This document shows, piece by piece, positions 17,286 through 26,282 of a stretch of DNA of 64,000 nucleotides; position 1 is the first letter of the stretch; each line of letters starts with the position of its first letter. The notes beneath the pieces were generated by a model that saw nothing but the letters and a program-made list of their open reading frames with translations, was not told the DNA's origin and searched no databases. The DNA lies in assembly GCA_963840535.1 (NCBI GenBank), contig CAWIZJ010000040.1, positions 1 to 64,000 on the forward strand, given 5' to 3'. Made by a program: the position numbers and the translations under genes. This DNA is from VAZQ01 sp963840535. GTDB taxonomy: Bacteria; Pseudomonadota; Alphaproteobacteria; Rhizobiales; Xanthobacteraceae.

Positions 17286-17469
17286 TGCAGCGCAAGGAAG
17301 GCGCTGCGTGCGCCTTCTACCCGAGCCGATTTTAGGTCGGCGAATATGGTTGCCAGCCAAAGTATGACGCACCAGTCTGCCTGAAAGGTGATGTGGGAGA
17401 AGCAAAGAACAAGCACCTTCTCCCACCACCGCAGAGTGAAGAGGCTGAGATTAATCCGCTCTGCTAACT

Positions 17470-17516
17470 GAGGCCGTGGCCATCATGTCCCCCGCTGGCC
17501 AGGGCCTCTTTCTGTC
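17470..17516 (+). terminator. Probable rho-independent terminator
   Basis: GAGGCCGTGGCC and GGCCAGGGCCTC form a 12-bp stem with one mismatch, followed by TTTCTGTCT. It lies about 185 bp past the secreted gene at 16867. Confidence 0.45.
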
Positions 17517-17546
17517 TGACCTTCGACGACAGTTTCTTGCCGCCGT

Positions 17547-17612
17547 GGCAGCGATGAACAAATCTCTGGCTTGATCGAACAAATCCCACGACCCGGTCAG
17601 AGCGACTAAACG
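17547..17612 (+). repeat. Dispersed element, degenerate copy I
   Basis: GGCAGCGATGAACAAATC, then GAACAAATCCCACGACCC and CAGAGCGACTAAACGG align with copy C along the whole element, but the central TTTGGCGCAGA is altered (TCTGGCTTGA). It shows that the conserved unit reaches about 65 bp. Confidence 0.5.
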
Positions 17613-17667
17613 GTATCAGCCCTACAACGTGGGGAATGTGTCTCGTAGCCTACAAGCAGAGCTGACA

Positions 17668-17708
17668 GAGGCCCCGGTCAGAAGTGGAAGCCGGGGCCTC
17701 TTCCTCCT
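17668..17708 (+). terminator. Perfect hairpin, terminator-like
   Basis: GAGGCCCCGG and CCGGGGCCTC form a perfect 10-bp stem with a 13-base loop, followed by TTCCTCCTCC. It resembles the hairpin at 17470, including the downstream CCGACGACAG, so it may be a duplicated segment. Confidence 0.4.
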
Positions 17709-17722
17709 CCATCCGTGATGTC

Positions 17723-17845
17723 ATGACCTCCGACGACAGTCTTTTGCTGATCCTCCGTCGCCTGGACGAGATGGAGCGCAAGCTAGACTGCATACCGAAG
17801 GAGCTGCAGACCCTACAGCCATCGGCTATCGGCACGCCGGGGTAA
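17723..17845 (+). CDS. Possible small protein, 40 aa
   Basis: MTSDDSLLLILRRLDEMERK then LDCIPKELQTLQPSAIGTPG. The first half is an amphipathic helix with a coiled-coil look. The same sequence recurs within the direct repeat at 18865 but there shifts frame after ELQT. No family known. Confidence 0.35.
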   Translation: MTSDDSLLLILRRLDEMERKLDCIPKELQTLQPSAIGTPG

Positions 17846-18013
17846 TCGTCCGAAGGACTGATAGAGTGATTGCCGCACATAAACCACCGAGACGATGAGA
17901 GGCCGAAGAAACAGGTGCGAATAATCAACCTGCCAGCGCGGCAATCACAATTGCCAAAACCAACAATTGTTTGGCGCCGAATAACAAGACCCGCCACGTG
18001 ATCAATGCGACCA
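17769..18013 (+). repeat. Direct repeat R1 (pairs with 18865-19114)
   Basis: About 245 bp matching 18865-19114 at high identity, from ATGGAGCGCAAGCTAGA to GATCAATGCGACCA. Its right end is copy F of the dispersed element (17955-18013: CCAACAATTGTTTGGCGCCG, AATAACAAGACCCGCCACGT). The two repeats flank the secreted-protein gene at 18204-18614 in direct orientation. Confidence 0.8.
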
Positions 18014-18203
18014 AGGGACAGTCAATCCGGCAACCAGGCCTGATCGGCCGATGAATGAGTGGTCCGATCACCGCTGCCGAGAGACCTACATGCGAGACTA
18101 GCGAATGCCTGGAGCATCAACCGGAAGAACTCGACAGGATTCCGATTGAGTGTAAGCGCGTCATCAAACGGGAGCTAAAATCTAGACTCAAAAAAGGGGT
18201 GTC

Positions 18204-18614
18204 ATGAAAACGTCATTGCTGATCACTGCGCTACTGACTTCACTAGCCACCTCTGCTCTGGCTATTGAAGTCAGACCACCACGTGTTCCGACTTTGCCCA
18301 CAGCGGAATGGGTAGGCTACTCCGTTTCGCCTAACGGGCGGGTGTTTCAGTCGCAGATTTTCGACAATGAGATGCTCGCCAAGGCAACAGCACGCGTAGA
18401 GTGTTCTTCCACCTCGTTGCGAACATGTGAGTGGCTTGGCACCATCGCAGTCGGCCCTAGCTCCTATGTGGTAGCGATTAACTGCGGTCGCAAGGAATCA
18501 TTCATTGGTGGCTCCAATATCGATGCTGGGGCCGCGCTGTGGATGGCGCATAACAAGGCTAGATCGCGCAACTGGTCATCGGCCAATTGTCGGCAAGTTT
18601 TCGAGTCGGAGTAG
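18204..18614 (+). CDS. Small secreted protein, copy 2 of a duplicated gene
   Basis: 136 aa. Signal peptide MKTSLLITALLTSLATSALA. From the mature IEVRPPRVPTLPTAEWVGYS to the C-terminal NCRQVFESE it differs from copy 1 (4751-5158) at only a handful of residues. DNA identity ends about 8 bp after the stop. Four conserved cysteines suggest disulfides in the periplasm or outside. Ribosome-binding site AGGGG. It is flanked by 250-bp direct repeats, a cassette-like setting. Family unknown. Confidence 0.75.
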   Translation: MKTSLLITALLTSLATSALAIEVRPPRVPTLPTAEWVGYSVSPNGRVFQSQIFDNEMLAKATARVECSSTSLRTCEWLGTIAVGPSSYVVAINCGRKESFIGGSNIDAGAALWMAHNKARSRNWSSANCRQVFESE

Positions 18615-18864
18615 GTGTTCCCAGTTGGCTCTCGCGGACGAATTGCACTTGCCGCGGGAGGCTATCAAATCAGTTTGCGGCCAACGCCGGAAAGCCGCTC
18701 CAGTCGATAGTGTGCTGCAGTTCGAGTTCATCGGGCATTAACGCGATCTCGATCTGCGGCGCAGCCCGCTTAGGCAGAGCGCCGTGACGGCGCTGAGGAA
18801 CAAGTCCCCGGACGGGAATAACGCTACTGAGAAGCGTGACTCCAACGGCGACGTCTGATGAGAC

Positions 18865-19114
18865 AGATGGAGCGCAAGCTAGACCGCATACTGGAAGAGC
18901 TACAGACCTCTACAGCCATCGGCTATTCGGCACGCCGGGGCAATCGTCCAAGGAAGGACTGAAGGAGTTGTTGCCGCACATAAACCACCGAGACGATGAG
19001 AGGCCGAAGAAACAGGTGCGAATAATCGACCTGCCAGCGCGGCAATCACAATTGCCAAAACCAACAATTGTTTGGCGCCGAATAACAAGACCCGCCACGT
19101 GATCAATGCGACCA
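18865..19114 (+). repeat. Direct repeat R2 with dispersed element copy G
   Basis: Second copy of the 250-bp repeat; 19056-19114 is copy G of the dispersed element and is nearly identical to copy F. In the conserved frame the element gives AKTNNCLAPNNKTRHVINAT and reads on into the short Gly/Ser-rich segment at 19115. Confidence 0.8.
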
Positions 19115-19212
19115 GTCGTGGCAACTCGCTCGGTACGTCGTCGACGTCCGGCGGCACGACCCGCTTCTACGACAGCCGCGGCAAGAGCCTCGGTACCTCA
19201 ACCCGCAGATAG
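19115..19212 (+). pseudogene. C-terminal fragment of a repeat-type protein
   Basis: SRGNSLGTSSTSGGTTRFYD then SRGKSLGTSTRR and stop. The GTTxFYDxxGxxxGT unit is typical of small exported Rhizobiales proteins built from such repeats. No start or signal peptide is present; the frame is fused to copy G of the dispersed element. Confidence 0.45.
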
Positions 19213-19304
19213 AAGGAGAAATCCCACCCCGAAGAGCGGATCGGCGCGATGGGTGCCACCGTCACGCCGACCCTGACCAAAGCTCGAGGTTTGGGCTCGA
19301 AGCC

Positions 19305-20167
19305 ATGGGTACCAACACATTGCGCTTAGCTTTTGCGAAGTCCATCGCCGCGGCCGCCATCGCGGCCGCCGCGATTTCCTCCGTCGCTCCCGCCGCCTCC
19401 GCGGCGGAAATCAAGGCAACCCCTTGCCTCAGCGACGCCAACAAGAATGACGCGAAGTGCGCTCGCATCGCCATTCGCGGCACCATCAAGCCCGAGGATG
19501 GCGACGTCTTCGTTAAGCTCGTCGCCGACCGCGGGATCACTAAGGGAGAGATCGACCTCAATTCCGACGGCGGCAACCTCGCCGCAGGGCTCAAGATCGG
19601 CCGCGAGGTCCGGCGCGTTGGCTTCAACACCGTGGTCGACGATCAGGTAACCTGCGCCTCGGCCTGCGGCTTGATCTGGCTCGCCGGCAAGACCCGCTGG
19701 TACGACAACCGATCGCGGATCGGATTCCACGCGCCGTACTACTCGGTTGAGTCCAAGTCGGGCGCCGGTCCTCGACGGTGAACCTCCCGGCGACCGGCGG
19801 GGCGGCAGTGGTCGGTGCCTACCTCGCCGAGATGGGTCTGAAAGAAGACGCGATCTTCCAGCTGACGGCGTACAAGCCAAACGGCGACTTGCTCTGGCTC
19901 ACTGTCGAGGTCGCCAAGAAGCTCGGCATCGGCAACATCGTTAACACCACCGAGGACGCCCAGGCGAGGCGGATCGAGCGGATCGCCCGCGAGGCCGCCG
20001 AGAAAGTCGCACGCGAGGCGGCTGAGAAAGTCGCACGCGAGAACGCCAAGAAGCTCGACGATGAGCAGCAGAAGCGGATCGTTCCGCTCCTCGCCACCGA
20101 GATGTGCCCCGAAGGGTCGGCAATCGAACCGTTCAATCGAACCTACTGCGTCAAAGACAAGACCTGA
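19305..20167 (+). pseudogene. Exported ClpP/crotonase-fold-like protein (COG3904 type), frameshifted
   Basis: Signal peptide FAKSIAAAAIAAAAISSVAP...ASA. The core is typical of periplasmic ClpP-like proteins: GEIDLNSDGGNLAAGLKIGR, then TCASACGLIWLAGKTRWYDN (Ser candidate) and RIGFHAPY (His candidate). One base is missing near 19770. The protein then resumes STVNLPATGGAAVVGAYLAE and ends in a duplicated REAAEKVA helix and a Cys pair (EMCPEGSAIEPFNRTYCVKD). Protease activity is inferred from the family only. Confidence 0.7.
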
Positions 20168-20252
20168 TCCTTGGCGAAACGGCGCCCTGGACCTGGCGCC
20201 GTCCGCGGGACACCCGAGCACGCCCGCGCTGATGAGCCGCTCAAAAAGAGAG

Positions 20253-20543
20253 ATGAAAATGAATTCGTTAGTTGCTTCCAAGATCCTGGCCGCCACGGCA
20301 ATCGCCGCCGCGCTGGTGCTCCCCGTGGCAACGCCGGCGTCGGCGTTCACGATTTCACTCCCGTTTTTCCGGATTTCGATCCCCCTCGGTGTCGGGCCAA
20401 GCTACCGGCACGCCTCGCGACCGAGCGTTCGCCATGCCCGACGGGCGACGCCCGAAAGAGTTGCAACCAGTCGGCCGCGGCCGGAGCGGGAGGCGCCGCC
20501 CGCACGAGCGTCGGAGCCGACAACGATGGGAGGCGGCAACTAG
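20253..20543 (+). CDS. Small exported Pro/Arg-rich protein
   Basis: 96 aa from ATG 20253 behind AAGAGAG. Signal peptide KILAATAIAAALVLPVATPA-SA, then FTISLPFFRISIPLGVG and a low-complexity RHARRATPERVATSRPRPER tail. It looks like an envelope-associated orphan protein. An alternative start at 20232 adds seven residues. Confidence 0.5.
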   Translation: MKMNSLVASKILAATAIAAALVLPVATPASAFTISLPFFRISIPLGVGPSYRHASRPSVRHARRATPERVATSRPRPEREAPPARASEPTTMGGGN

Positions 20544-20784
20544 TGAAACGTGCGGCGTCGCCGCGCGTCCGCAGGGTTGGGCAAGACTGCACTGATGAGC
20601 AACGCCCCAAGGAAAAAAGCGACTACGCTTAGTCTAAGTACACAAGGTATTGCAAACATAAATAGCGAGCCGCGATGGCGAGCGCACGGCGCTAATACCG
20701 TTGAAGTCAGGACGGGAAATTTCGTCACCACCACAATCGCCGCGCCGCGCAGGACAATAGCCCTCAAGTCGGAGTTTGAGCCTC
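20544..20784. other. No confident gene
   Basis: 240 bp. A frame from ATG 20595 (MSNAPRKKATTLSLSTQGIA) stays open but runs as a shadow through the zinc-ribbon gene that follows, so it was not accepted. Confidence 0.35.
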
Positions 20785-20964
20785 ATGACCAGGTTAGAAA
20801 ACCGCTGTGCAAATTGTGGGGGGAAATTTGGTCTTGTCTGCCATCGTCATTGGGGCCTGCGGTTTTGCCGCAGAGGCTGCAAGGGCACCTTTCTTGCGAA
20901 AGCGGCGAGGGAGCATGCGGACCTGAGAAAGTGGTTCGGCTTCTTAGCTCGCAAGACGACGTAA
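20785..20964 (+). CDS. Small zinc-ribbon-like protein, 59 aa
   Basis: MTRLENRCANCGGKFGLVCH then RHWGLRFCRRGCKGTFLAKA and AREHADLRKWFGFLARKTT. The C-x2-C and C-x3-C pairs separated by about 17 residues, followed by a basic helix, fit a zinc-binding knuckle. The design matches the frameshifted protein at 11684-11927 and a family recalled from Bradyrhizobium. Role unknown, perhaps nucleic-acid binding. Confidence 0.65.
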   Translation: MTRLENRCANCGGKFGLVCHRHWGLRFCRRGCKGTFLAKAAREHADLRKWFGFLARKTT

Positions 20965-21070
20965 AAAGCCGTGTGCCGCTGCAAGTCGCTGGATGGCGCT
21001 GGTGGGCGGTCTTACTGCGCTCGTGATCTCAGATCGCTTCCAGTAGCGCACGCGAACGTGCAAATGGGTG

Positions 21071-21244
21071 TCATCCCCGCGAATCCAACGACACACCAAT
21101 TGAATATGCCTTCTGCTGTATTGCCCGCAGTGTTCGCTTGAGCGACTTCGCGATTTTTCCTACTGGCATCTTTTGACGAGCTAATGATTTCAATTCGCGA
21201 ACATCCTGTGTGGTCCATTCACGACGTCTCGTTCTCTTTTTCAT
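21071..21244 (-). CDS. SANT/Myb-like helix-turn-helix protein, 57 aa
   Basis: MKKRTRRREWTTQDVRELKS then LARQKMPVGKIAKSLKRTLR and AIQQKAYSIGVSLDSRG. The W-x8-L ... IAKxLxRTxxAIxxKAxxIG pattern is that of small SANT/homeodomain-like DNA-binding proteins. A GTGGAG site precedes ATG 21244. Basic and cytoplasmic. Target unknown. Confidence 0.7.
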   Translation of the reverse strand: MKKRTRRREWTTQDVRELKSLARQKMPVGKIAKSLKRTLRAIQQKAYSIGVSLDSRG

Positions 21245-21760
21245 GTCCACTCCACTTTCTAAGAGTAAAGAGTTCAGTACCACAGCGCAGCTTTGTCCGC
21301 AGAACCTTTGAACCGCCGAAGATCAGGCCCCTGAGCAGAGCCGGCGTCCGAGGACGCGTATTCCTGGCGCGCGCGCGAGGGCTCTTGCGCAGAATGTCAT
21401 GCGCGCGATCCCAGAAGGGTCGAACGACGATCGCCTGGTGCTCGCCGGGATAGGTGGTGTCTTTATGCACGGCCTCGCCCATTGTCGGGTGCTCCCTCTC
21501 TTAGTAACGATCGACGGGCGGGATTGCACGGTATGGAGAGCTGAATGCGCCCTGCCTCTGATGTTGGCACCAAGATGGGCCTGACGAGGCTCCAAGTGAA
21601 CATACGCATACCCTTCAGCCCTCCTGCTGACGAGACGGCATTCGTTTGCACCGCATGGTTGTCTTGCAGGCAAGTTAGGAAAGCGCGAATGTTTGTCCAG
21701 TCAGGGATTGATCGAAGTGTCCCGGACGCCGACGGCGTGTAAATCGATGCAGTGAGGGGC
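21245..21760. other. No confident gene
   Basis: About 500 bp between the SANT-like gene and the monooxygenase. Minus-strand frames at 21219-21482 (VHKDTTYPGEHQAIVVRPFW) and 21463-21825 are open but match nothing I know. They may be remnants. No hairpin seen. Confidence 0.35.
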
Positions 21761-22957
21761 ATGCCACCGAGGGACATATCCGTTGCGATCGTCGGCGGCG
21801 GAATCGGCGGCCTCACCGCTGCCATCAGTCTGCTGCAGGCTGGTTTTGACGTGCAGGTCTACGAACAGGCGCGCTGGCTTTCCGAGGTCGGTGCCGGAAT
21901 CAACATTGGACCCAATGCCTCGCGACTGCTGATCCGTCTCGGGCTTGGATCGGAACTAGCCGAGCTCGCATTCCGGGCGCCATTCTTCCATCAGCGTCGG
22001 TGGCAGGATGGTCGCACGCTCACCCGTACACCTCTTGGACAATTGATCGAGGCCGAATTCGGCGCACCGCACTACATCTTTCATCGGGGCGAGTTGCATG
22101 CTGCGCTGGCCAAGGCCGTACCGCCGGAAAGGGTGCATCTCGCACACCGCTGCGTGGAAATCCGGCAGCGTGATGACCATGTCGAAGCTCGGTTTGAGAA
22201 TGGTGTTGTGATAACCGCCGACGTGCTGGTGGGCGCCGACGGCATTCACTCGACCGTTCGCCGCGCCTTGCTTGGGCCGGAGCGCATGCGGTTCGCCTGC
22301 CGCGCCTACCGTGGCCTGATTCCCGCTGAGCGGGTGAACGAAATTCCCGCCGAAACCACGGCATGGCTCGGCCCCGGCCGGCACTTTGTGCACTATTTCG
22401 TATCAGCCGGGCGGCTGCTGAATTTCGTCGGCCATGTCGAGGGCGAGGACTGGATCAGCGAGTCCTGGTCCGAGCCGGGCGATGTGGCTGACCTACGCTT
22501 GGCCTTCAAAGGCTGGCACCCGCAGGTCGAACGAATCATCGATGGGGTCGACGAGACATTCGTCTGGGCCGTGCTCGATCGCGAGCCGTTGACGCGATGG
22601 TCATTCGGTCGGGTTACCATGCTCGGCGACGCCTGCCACCCGATGCTGCCATTCATGGGACAAGGCGGTGCCCAGGCGATCGAGGACGCAGCAGCCCTCA
22701 CGGCGTGCCTGCTCCGATGCGATGATGAGATCAAGGCATTGAAGCTCTATGAAGAGGTGCGTCTGCCGCGAGCATCGCAAATTCAGACGATGTCCTGGGA
22801 GAACAAGACCCGGTTCCACATGCCCGACGGTCCGCGGCAGGTGGAGCGCGACGCCGCAATGGCCGAGGGCATGACCGACTGGTCCTATCGGGCGATCGCC
22901 TGGCTCTACGGCCACGATGCCGACATCCTGCCTGCTGCAGCGCCAAGTGCGCATTGA
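21761..22957 (+). CDS. FAD-dependent aromatic monooxygenase (salicylate-hydroxylase-like)
   Basis: 398 aa from ATG 21761. The FAD-binding Rossmann motif is VAIVGGGIGGLTAAISLLQA. The ADGIHS segment (VLVGADGIHSTVRRALLG) and the GD motif (GRVTMLGDACHPMLPFMGQG) complete the group A flavoprotein monooxygenase signature. It likely hydroxylates a monocyclic aromatic acid such as salicylate or 6-hydroxynicotinate with NAD(P)H. The exact substrate cannot be read from sequence. It stands alone, convergent with the helicase gene. Confidence 0.9.
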   Translation: MPPRDISVAIVGGGIGGLTAAISLLQAGFDVQVYEQARWLSEVGAGINIGPNASRLLIRLGLGSELAELAFRAPFFHQRRWQDGRTLTRTPLGQLIEAEFGAPHYIFHRGELHAALAKAVPPERVHLAHRCVEIRQRDDHVEARFENGVVITADVLVGADGIHSTVRRALLGPERMRFACRAYRGLIPAERVNEIPAETTAWLGPGRHFVHYFVSAGRLLNFVGHVEGEDWISESWSEPGDVADLRLAFKGWHPQVERIIDGVDETFVWAVLDREPLTRWSFGRVTMLGDACHPMLPFMGQGGAQAIEDAAALTACLLRCDDEIKALKLYEEVRLPRASQIQTMSWENKTRFHMPDGPRQVERDAAMAEGMTDWSYRAIAWLYGHDADILPAAAPSAH

Positions 22958-23034
22958 CGGATGAAGACGCCGGGAGATCACTGGAGAATAGCCTGGCTCC
23001 ATTTCAGGCAACGGCACGAGTTGAGGATGGGGTG

Positions 23035-25250
23035 CTAACTACTCGCGACACCAAGTCGCCGTAGTGGTGGACCGGGACGCAGCCACTCGGCGAGCTTCGA
23101 CCACCGCCGCCGGCCCGAGACGTTGCGCACGGCGATGGCGACGGCCTTTTTCTGCCCGACCAGCACGACCAGACGCTTGCCGCGGGTGACGCCGGTGTAA
23201 AGCAGGTTCCGCTGCAGCATGGGATAATGCTGGGTGAGCACTGGGATGACAACGGCTGGATATTCCGAGCCCTGGCTCTTGTGAATGGTCGCCGCATACG
23301 CGGGCACCAGCATGTCGAGCTCGCCGAATCCGTAGGTGACCGATCGGCCGTCAAAGCTGGCAACGACCTCGCCTAAGTTGGGATCGACGTTCTCGATCGT
23401 CCCGATATCGCCGTTGTAGACCTCCTTGTCGTAATCGTTCTCGATCTGCATGACCTTGTCGCCGGGGGCAAAGGTCCAACCGAAGCGCTCCACCTTGCGG
23501 TCGCCGGCGGGATTAAGTGCGGCTTGCAGCTCAATGTTGAGCGAGCGAGCGCCAACGCCGCCGCGGTTCATCGGGCACAGCACCTGGATGTCGCGGATGG
23601 GATCGAGACCGAACCGCTTTGGGATCCGTGTCTTCACAAGCTCAATGATACGGCCGACGGCAGTCTCCGGATCGTCCGCTTGCACGAAGTAGAAGTCGCT
23701 CTCGTTCTCTGGCGGGCTGAGGTCGGGGATCGAGCCCTGATTGATGCGATGGGCACTGGTTATGATCCGACTTTGGGCGGCCTGCCGGAACACCTCGGTG
23801 AGCCGCACCACCGGCACGGCGCCGGATGAGATGACGTCGGCCAGCACCTGGCCGGGCCCGACCGAAGGCAGCTGATCGATATCGCCCACGATCAAGAGGG
23901 CTGCCCTGTCCGGCACCGCCTTCATCAACGCCTGCATCAGCAGGACGTCGACCATGGAGGCCTCGTCGACCACCAGAAGGTCGCAGTCGAGCGGGTTATC
24001 CTCGCCGCGTTTGAAGCCGCCGCTTCTGGGGTCGACTTCGAGCAGCCGGTGGATGGTCTTGGCCTCGAAGCCGGTCGCCTCGGTCATGCGCTTGGCGGCG
24101 CGGCCGGTCGGCGCGCACAGCAGAAGGCTGGTACCCTTCGCCGCGAGGATGCGCAGGATCGCCTTTGACGATTGTGGTCTTTCCAACGCCGGGACCACCG
24201 GTCATGACCATGACTTTCGACATCAGCGCAAGCCGGATCGCGGCATTCTGACTTTCGGCAAGGGCAAGGCCGATGTGTTTCTCGACCCATGGCAGGGCCT
24301 TGTCCGGATCGATCCAGGGCCAAGGCAGCGTGCCGTTTGCCAGCCGCGTCAGCCGCTCGGCGATGGTGCGCTCCGCGCGATGCAGGCCGGCCAGAAATAC
24401 ACAGGGCGTTTCGCCAACCCGATCGGCGATCACGTTGCCTTCATGCAGCTCGAGATCGAGGGCGGTGCGAACGAGCTCCTGCGGCACCTCGAGCAGCTTC
24501 TCGGCCAGCGGTACCAGCTCCTCCGTCGGCAGGCCGCAATGGCCCTCGTCCATGGCCTCGGTGAGCGCGTAGGAAATTCCGGCCCTCACCCGCACCATGG
24601 CGGTCTTTTCGATGCCGAGCTTCATGGCGATGGCGTCGGCAGTCTTGAATCCGATGCCGCGGATGTCGCGCGCCAGCCGATAGGGGTTCTCGGTCATGAC
24701 CTGGATGGCGTCGGCGCCGTAGGTCTTGAAAATCCGCACCGCCCGCGCGGTGCCGACACCGTGGCTGTGCAGGAAGACCATGATTTCGCGGACGGCCTTC
24801 TGCTCGGCCCAGGCGGCAAGAATGCTGGCAGCGCGCACGGGCCCGATGCCGTCGACCTCGCGCAGCCGCTCCGGCGTCGTCTCGATGACGTCGAACACCT
24901 TCTCGCCGAACGCCCGCACAAGCTTCTTGGCGTAGACCGGACCAACGCCCCGGATCATGCCGGAGGAGAGGTATTTCTCGATGCCATCGGCTGACGTCGG
25001 GGGCGATGTGCGCAAGGAACCGTGCCTTGAACTGCTGGCCGTGGGTGCGATCGTTGACCCATTCACCCGATGCCGTGATCCACTCACCGGCCGCAATGGC
25101 TGCGGCATGGCCCACCACGGTCACCACATCGCGATGACCACGCGCCTTGGCTCGCAGAACGCAAAAGCCGTTCTCAGCATTGTGGTAGGTGACGCGCTCG
25201 ACGAGGCCCGCCAGAGCTTCCTGGGTAGATGCTGTCGGCTGCGGCTTCAT
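23035..25250 (-). pseudogene. RecD-like ATP-dependent DNA helicase (RecD2 type), two frameshifts
   Basis: SF1B 5'-3' helicase. The start MKPQPTASTQEALAGLVERV at 25250 leads to an OB-like N-domain. A shift near 25010 is followed by tandem HhH motifs (GMIRGVGPVYAKKLVRAFGE, VDGIGPVRAASILAAWAEQK). Walker A is VMVMTGGPGVGKTTIVKG. A second shift near 24170 precedes RILAAKGTSLLLCAPTGRAA, Walker B LLVVDEASMVD and the C-terminal HKSQGSEYPAVVIPVLTQHY and YTGVTRGKRLV. About 735 codons in total, normal for RecD2. Both shifts leave excellent protein on each side, so a sequencing cause is plausible. Confidence 0.85.
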
Positions 25251-25304
25251 GTCGATGGTCGCATCATCGGCGAAAGACCAAGAGGCGGCACTCAACTTGA
25301 ACTA

Positions 25305-25661
25305 CTATCCATCGCGGCTCTTTGTTTGAACGAATAGCTGCTCAGGCGCTTCAGGGAAGTACCGAAGCAAGGCAGGGCAGAGCCAGCCTTCCATTTCTAG
25401 CTGTGCTGAGTAGTACCAGTTGCCCCCTCCTTCTTCGCGCTGCCAATCGAGACGATACTGATGGCCTGGGAATGGCGTGTTGGAGAATATCATCGTAAAG
25501 CCATGTTCGGCGTCAGGGATATCGGCAACCACCCGATCGATCATGGTATCGGCTCCGGAGACGAACGGCTCCTGAACCAATCCGACGCGCGGATCATCAA
25601 ATACCCACATGCCGTGATGCTTGTATGGTGCAATGAAATTAATCGCGTTCATGTAAGCCAT
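25305..25661 (-). CDS. DUF6717-like protein
   Basis: 118 aa: MAYMNAINFIAPYKHHGMWV, FDDPRVGLVQEPFVSGADTM, IDRVVADIPDAEHGFTMIFS, NTPFPGHQYRLDWQREEGGG and a C-terminal GWLCPALLRYFPEAPEQLFV. This matches the DUF6717 family as I remember it; function unknown. It follows the macrodomain-like remnant, whose stop it nearly overlaps. Confidence 0.7.
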   Translation of the reverse strand: MAYMNAINFIAPYKHHGMWVFDDPRVGLVQEPFVSGADTMIDRVVADIPDAEHGFTMIFSNTPFPGHQYRLDWQREEGGGNWYYSAQLEMEGWLCPALLRYFPEAPEQLFVQTKSRDG

Positions 25662-25666
25662 CCCGG

Positions 25667-25945
25667 TCAATAAACGGGAAACGAATCATCCTCAAATGCC
25701 TTTGCCATTTGCACGAGCGCGTGGCTTGGTGCGGCATAACTGACGAGCCTTACGTCACGTTTAGTTTTCGACATCATCTTTAGAGCTCGCCACATCGCAT
25801 CATGGATCCAGTTTTCATCGTTGCCAAAAGCGCCCCCACCGAGCGTCGTCAGAAGCACCACGTTTGAAGCGCCGCGTTGAGCATTTTGCAGAGCCGCCCA
25901 CATCGTTGCCTCGTAGGCGGCTTGCTCCGCGAAAGGGCAAAATCA
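25667..25945 (-). pseudogene. Macrodomain-like protein, C-terminal fragment
   Basis: Reads FAEQAAYEATMWAALQNAQR, GASNVVLLTTLGGGAFGNDE, NWIHDAMWRALKMMSKTKRD, VRLVSYAAP. LTTLGGGAFGNDxxWIxDAM resembles the glycine-rich loop near the C-terminus of Macro/Appr-1-p-binding folds. The N-terminal half is absent and the frame dissolves upstream at the junction with a substrate-binding-protein remnant. Low certainty on family. Confidence 0.45.
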
Positions 25946-26109
25946 GGCGCTGGATTGCCCAACGCTGATCCGCCAGCCTTCATCAAAGCGCACCCAGGTT
26001 TGTGTTCATTCGACCGACCTTGCTAGGCGCTGTAGACCGGTGGAATAGATTGAGGCCATCGCAAAATCGCGGCCGAAGTCGGTGATCACAGTTTTCGATT
26101 GCGTCTGGG

Positions 26110-26282
26110 CAAGACCGACAGCCGGCCGCGAGCCGGTACTGTTCAACCAGATCGGGCCCATAGGACATCAAGCCGCCAGCCTCGACGAAGGCGCGCTGGA
26201 AGTAGACCGCGGGCATTTTGTGTCGAGCGGCCAGCGTGACAGTCAGATCGCGATGAACGATTACCAACGCGCTGCCGGTCAC
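26110..26282 (-). pseudogene. Substrate-binding-protein (PF04392 type) internal fragment
   Basis: ALVIVHRDLTVTLAARHKMP, AVYFQRAFVEAGGLMSYGPD, LVEQYRLAAG corresponds to the second lobe of the same family as the genes at 5.6-14 kb. Both ends are missing. It lies between the M41 protease and the macrodomain-like remnant. Confidence 0.65.

Noticed and set aside
18670..18738. Minus-strand ORF MPDELELQHTIDWSGFPALA
   Set aside because: Only 22 codons, no ribosome-binding site, and no recognisable family. It may be a fragment but is not supportable as a gene.
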